This document shows, piece after piece, positions 60,201-64,000 of a DNA stretch of 64,000 nt (the stretch's first letter is position 1; each line of letters begins with the position of its first letter). A program made the translations under genes and the position numbers. The DNA is from Cryptomeria japonica (Eukaryota; Streptophyta; Pinopsida; Cupressales; Cupressaceae): positions 561,474,445 through 561,538,444 of the forward strand of contig NC_081413.1 of the NCBI RefSeq assembly GCF_030272615.1, read 5' to 3'. Under the pieces are notes generated by a model that saw only the letters and a program-made list of their open reading frames with translations, was not told the origin of the DNA and made no database searches.

Positions 60201-61545
60201 TCATAATCATGAAATTATCCTTGAACCATTGTGTGAAGAGACCAATATCATGGTAAACACATCTAACTTGAAACTCTATCTCAAAATACTATCATACAAA
60301 AGATATTATCATTTAATCTCTTAACAACCATTTTTCGCACAAATCCAACATCAAATTTGCCTACAAATAATGAATATTTGTTTCTTGTCAATTCACACTC
60401 CTTCCATATGTGAACTCATGCATCCACACTCCTTTATGTATACACCTAAAAATAGTTTGAAGATAATTAATTGAATAAGCAATTATCTCAATTAATCTCC
60501 CTCCCCAATTTAATTAAATTCACTAAGCAATTTGATTAAATTTTCCTTTTCATCTACTTATTAATAAATCTAAGGATTTATTAAATAGTTTCATTTCACC
60601 CCTTTAATTAATTAATTCAAATTAATTAATTCCCCCATCCAAATTCATTTCTTCTAAATCCTAATTAATTAAAACAAATCAAATCCATGAGTTGTTGAAA
60701 TTAATTATCCTTTTCCTATTATTTGAATTTCTAAATTCAAATTCTCCTAACTTCTACCACTCCTAAACCTAACCATTCCTAAACCTAACCCATTCTACCT
60801 ACCACCTTGTCCCCTTTCATCCAACATCTTCTAGAACCTTTGTGACACTTTTCACTAAGTGTTCCCTTTCATCCTACCTCTTCTAGAAGCCTCTTGACAC
60901 TTGTCACCATAGAGATGATAGATGTTCCCTTTAATCCAACTCCCTTTGCCAACCTCCTCCAATTTAACCATTGATATCTTCAGATGAATCTCAACTATTG
61001 ATTCATGCCAACTCACCCCTAGCCTTGGGAAATCCTATAAATAGACCTCATTTTGGAGCAATATTGGTCCCAATTTCATATGATTTTTGCATATCATTTT
61101 GATGATCCCATCTCATTCGTAGCTTAAGCATTGTTACTATAGGCATCTAGCTTATAGTTTATCATCCTTAGCAATGTTATCATGCTTAATTTTAGCTTAA
61201 ATCTTAGCTTAATCATGCTAGATCAATCATTCATGTAGCTTAATCATGCTATTCTTTCTAGATCATGCATTTGCATAATTCAAATCCTCCATCTAAGTGT
61301 AGTCAAGTCACTGAATTTTGCATAATTCGATCTGAGGGAATTTTTCATATTTGCATTTACTAGGAGGCAATAAGTCGATTAGCTATGGTTTTACATGTCT
61401 TTGATTTAAATCTTCTAACTTGACTTCTTACTTCCCCGGCTAGGGCATTGCCATAACAACGTATTAACATGAAGGACATGCTTGTAATGATTTATTGAGT
61501 GCATTGTAGTTGCAGGTACAAGTACACTTCATAGAGAATGACATT
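60201..61545 (+). repeat. Probable 5' LTR region of an element entering at the window end (start unresolved)
   Basis: The 3' edge is AATGACA at 61545, followed by a primer site. CTATAAATAGA at 61033-61043 is a good TATA box. The AT-rich AATTAATTAATT region upstream resembles the same position in the 13-kb element's LTR. The left boundary could not be found without the second LTR. Confidence 0.55.
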
Positions 61546-64000
61546 TTGGTGCCCACCGTGGGGTCAAAATCATCATTTTTGGCCTCTTAATCCTCAGCAA
61601 ACATCTTCTCTGTCCGGCTCTGGTGCAAAAATTTGTACGAGTTGCCTTTTCAGCTCGTACGAGGTATAAGTCTGTGTCGTACAAGGTTTTAGACTGCAAA
61701 TTCTTTACTCGTGCTTGGTATAATCCTGACTCGTACGAGCTTTTACATTGAAAATTCTTTACTCATTCTAGTTCATTCCTCTATCGTACGAATTCATTTT
61801 CACTGTTGTACGAGAGCTAATTATGTTTCGTATGAATTTCTGCTTGTTAAATCCTATGTTGTACGAGTTGGTTTTTGTCTCTGTGCAAAATCTAAATATT
61901 TGTCATTCTGTCTAATAAATCATGTCATATGAGTTTTTGCATCTGTGATTTTTTTTGAAAAACTGCAAATTAGAAATTTCAAATTTGTCTATACATCGGT
62001 AATTTGCATTTTTGAAGGCTTTCTGGTCATTTTTAGCCCTTGAGAGTGCCCAAAGAGTCTTGTTGAAAGCCGATTGCATCTAGAACTCTTGGAGACCTTT
62101 CCAATGAGGTAAACGGCTTGTAATTTTGAGTCCCGAGCAGAAAGTTATGCCTATTTGAAGTTTGGCTAAAATTTCATATAATTTTTCTAAAAATTTCATA
62201 GTTTGGATCACTAATGCTAATCTTGTTATGTCTATGAGATGTTTGTAGCCTAACTCTTTTCTTGAAGATATGCTTGTCAAAGATATGCTTGTCAAAGACA
62301 AATTCAAAACACAATCATGACTACTAATGGATCTATTTTGTAGGTTGCCGAAGGATTCAACAAAAACTTTCTGTATTCTTTAAGATTTTTAGGGACACTT
62401 CAATTTGGGCTTAAAGAAATGAACTATCATGTCTTATGTGCTTGTGATGATAGGCGAGTATGCTCTCACCTTCCTTAGGTGATCAAAAAGATAGACTCGT
62501 CTTTTCACTTTCAATAGTGCATATCTTTAGTGAGCCTATCATAGTGGGAAAAAGTAATCACCCTGTGAGAACGACCCAAGTGAGTACAGCTGGACTTGAG
62601 CATTCCAACTCACTATAATAAATAGGTCTCTGATGATTAAAGTCTCAGAAGATGGGATTATTTGAGTCTTCTCTTTGAGATCTCTCATATCAGGCATTTT
62701 GTAGGGCCTCACAGTCTCAATCATGTTTACGTGACTGCAGCTTGTTTCGGTACCTTGTTGGGCTATAGGGCTCAATCATGCTTGCATGACTTCAAGGGGT
62801 AATTTCAAATAGAATTCCTGACTAAGAACTATAAAAATAGAAGCTACCCAATTCACCTCCGAAAGGGTGATAATCTTTGTGCAAGAGAGATAGTAACTCT
62901 CCCAAGACACTTGCCATATCGTGCCCCCATTAGCATTTGGAGTTGGATAATACGACATTGAGAATCCATTGCATGAGACTCAGTGGTCATATTCTGATTA
63001 GCTATTGGGTGTGTACCTAAGTCAGCAAGCAAAGTTTTCCATTCTCAGCTAACTTCCTTAGGGTTTAGCTTGATTGAGAGTCATGTATCACATCATGTGT
63101 ATGCTATGTATTCATCCCTAAATTGCAAAATCAGACACTCAAAATTGGAAAACCAAAGTAAAACATCAAAATTCAGTCATCAAAAATTCAGCCAAACAAA
63201 CATTTTTATCTCTGTCAGACGAGCCTGTTTGCATAAAATCATTTGTCGTACTATCTGCTATCCTGTGTCGTATGATTCATCTATTTTGTCATATGGTTCA
63301 TAAAATTATGTCGTACAAGTCTCTACTTTTTACATGAAAAACTATGTTCTATCATATGGATCTGTATCTTGTGTCATCCTAAGCTGAATCTTATGTTGTA
63401 TGAAACTCTACATCTGTCAGTCCAGAACTGTGTCTTACATGCCTATTCCAGACTCATCATTTCTACCTAATCAATTTGCAATAAGCATAAACACCTGTTA
63501 TCTGTCAATCTGTGCTTAGATTGTCTGTTTGGTTTTCTTGGTCAAGTTATCATCCATCAAAATCAAACTCTAGAACATAAACACCTCAATATTTTCAAGT
63601 GCTCACCCCCAACAAGTTTAAAATCTAAACATCTCAAAGTGCATTATCACCCTCTTTGATAAACTGATCACTCAAACATAGTTTCTCATCAGGATCAATC
63701 ATCCTTTATCATGAAACTAAATCATTTGGTTAGGATAACTTTGTCCCACATCGTAGGATATATCCTTCCTACTGGACTTGGTTCTTATCAAATCATCACC
63801 ATTGCACTCCTAAACCAAAGATCGGAAAACTTGCCAATCTTTAAACACTTGAACCATCTTTTAGTGTCATATCACTCTATGGCCTTGAAATTGACTATTG
63901 ATCACTTACCACAATATCAAACACAATGACCATTTTGATTAGAGAACAGAGACATAAGATCATTGAAACATTTGAAATAGCTGAAGATCATATCAACATG
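61546..64000 (+). mobile_element. 5' interior of a large LTR element related to the 13-kb element (truncated by the window)
   Basis: Two clusters of a TCGTACGAG-like word (61634-61867 and 63208-63440) flank a segment (62400-62990) that aligns with the leader of the 13-kb element at 27140-27720, including GAGTATGCTCTCA, GTGAGTACAGCT and GTAGGGCCTC. Two hairpins are conserved: TCATG-TTTA-CGTGA (62721-62734) and TCATG-CTTG-CATGA (62776-62789). No coding ORF is reached before the window ends. Confidence 0.65.
61549..61565 (+). other. Primer binding site candidate
   Basis: TGGTGCCCACCGTGGGG lies 3 nt after the LTR end. This sequence is familiar from large plant Ty3/gypsy elements; it is not the initiator-Met site. 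Confidence 0.65.

Noticed and set aside
60755-60795. CCTAAACCTAACC repeats resembling telomere sequence
   Set aside because: Only two imperfect units and not the CCCTAAA register; not an interstitial telomere array.

Overview
This window looks like intergenic DNA from a large, repeat-rich, AT-rich plant genome. A gymnosperm is my best guess, from the dense nested LTR retrotransposons and long spacers, but nothing in the sequence proves it. I see no intact host gene, no tRNA or rRNA gene, no CRISPR array and no bacterial-type operon. Almost everything that can be explained is decayed transposable element, often one inside another.

Layout. 1-2468: 5' end of a minus-strand LTR element (coiled-coil Gag with five zinc knuckles, PBS, 5' LTR) inserted into the integrase of a plus-strand Ty1/copia element, whose RT, RNase H and 3' LTR fill 2469 to about 6310. 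6540-15595: exon-like pieces of an unidentified spliced gene, split by a whole minus-strand Ty1/copia element (7686-14757); a second complete element (element A, 15613-23291, TSD TTATT) sits 18 bp past the presumed stop codon. 23297-38690: AT-rich DNA and a ~350-bp tandem repeat, interrupted by a 13.1-kb LTR element (24958-38105, TSD CTATC) with one long glutamine/proline-rich ORF, an antisense plant-mobile-domain gene and no polymerase. 39060-42133: minus-strand transposase-like pseudogene. 42134-51369: simple repeats, a truncated LTR, a GC-rich palindrome cluster and an unusual CCATATGACCCC repeat field. 51370-58998: an older LTR split by a third complete element (element B, 51950-58505). 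59790-64000: a degenerate LTR and the 5' end of a relative of the 13-kb element.

The most interesting content is the pair A and B. Both have copia-type LTR ends, a Met-type primer site and duplicated polypurine tracts, but neither encodes protease, integrase, reverse transcriptase or RNase H. Each instead carries a coiled-coil Gag with four zinc knuckles, then a second ORF of about 1,090 codons that I do not recognise and that is visibly homologous between A and B although their LTRs differ in length and sequence. A conserved TATA-like block lies just upstream of this second ORF in both. I infer a two-gene, polymerase-less retrotransposon family mobilised in trans by pol-encoding copia relatives such as those at 2469-6310 or 7686-14757. 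The copies here carry many premature stops, mostly TAG, with few or no frameshifts; deamination of methylated CAG sites would explain that.

The 13-kb element and the one starting near 61546 share a diverged 5' leader that contains two copies each of a small hairpin whose stem pairs covary, plus element-specific short words repeated near the ends of the internal region.
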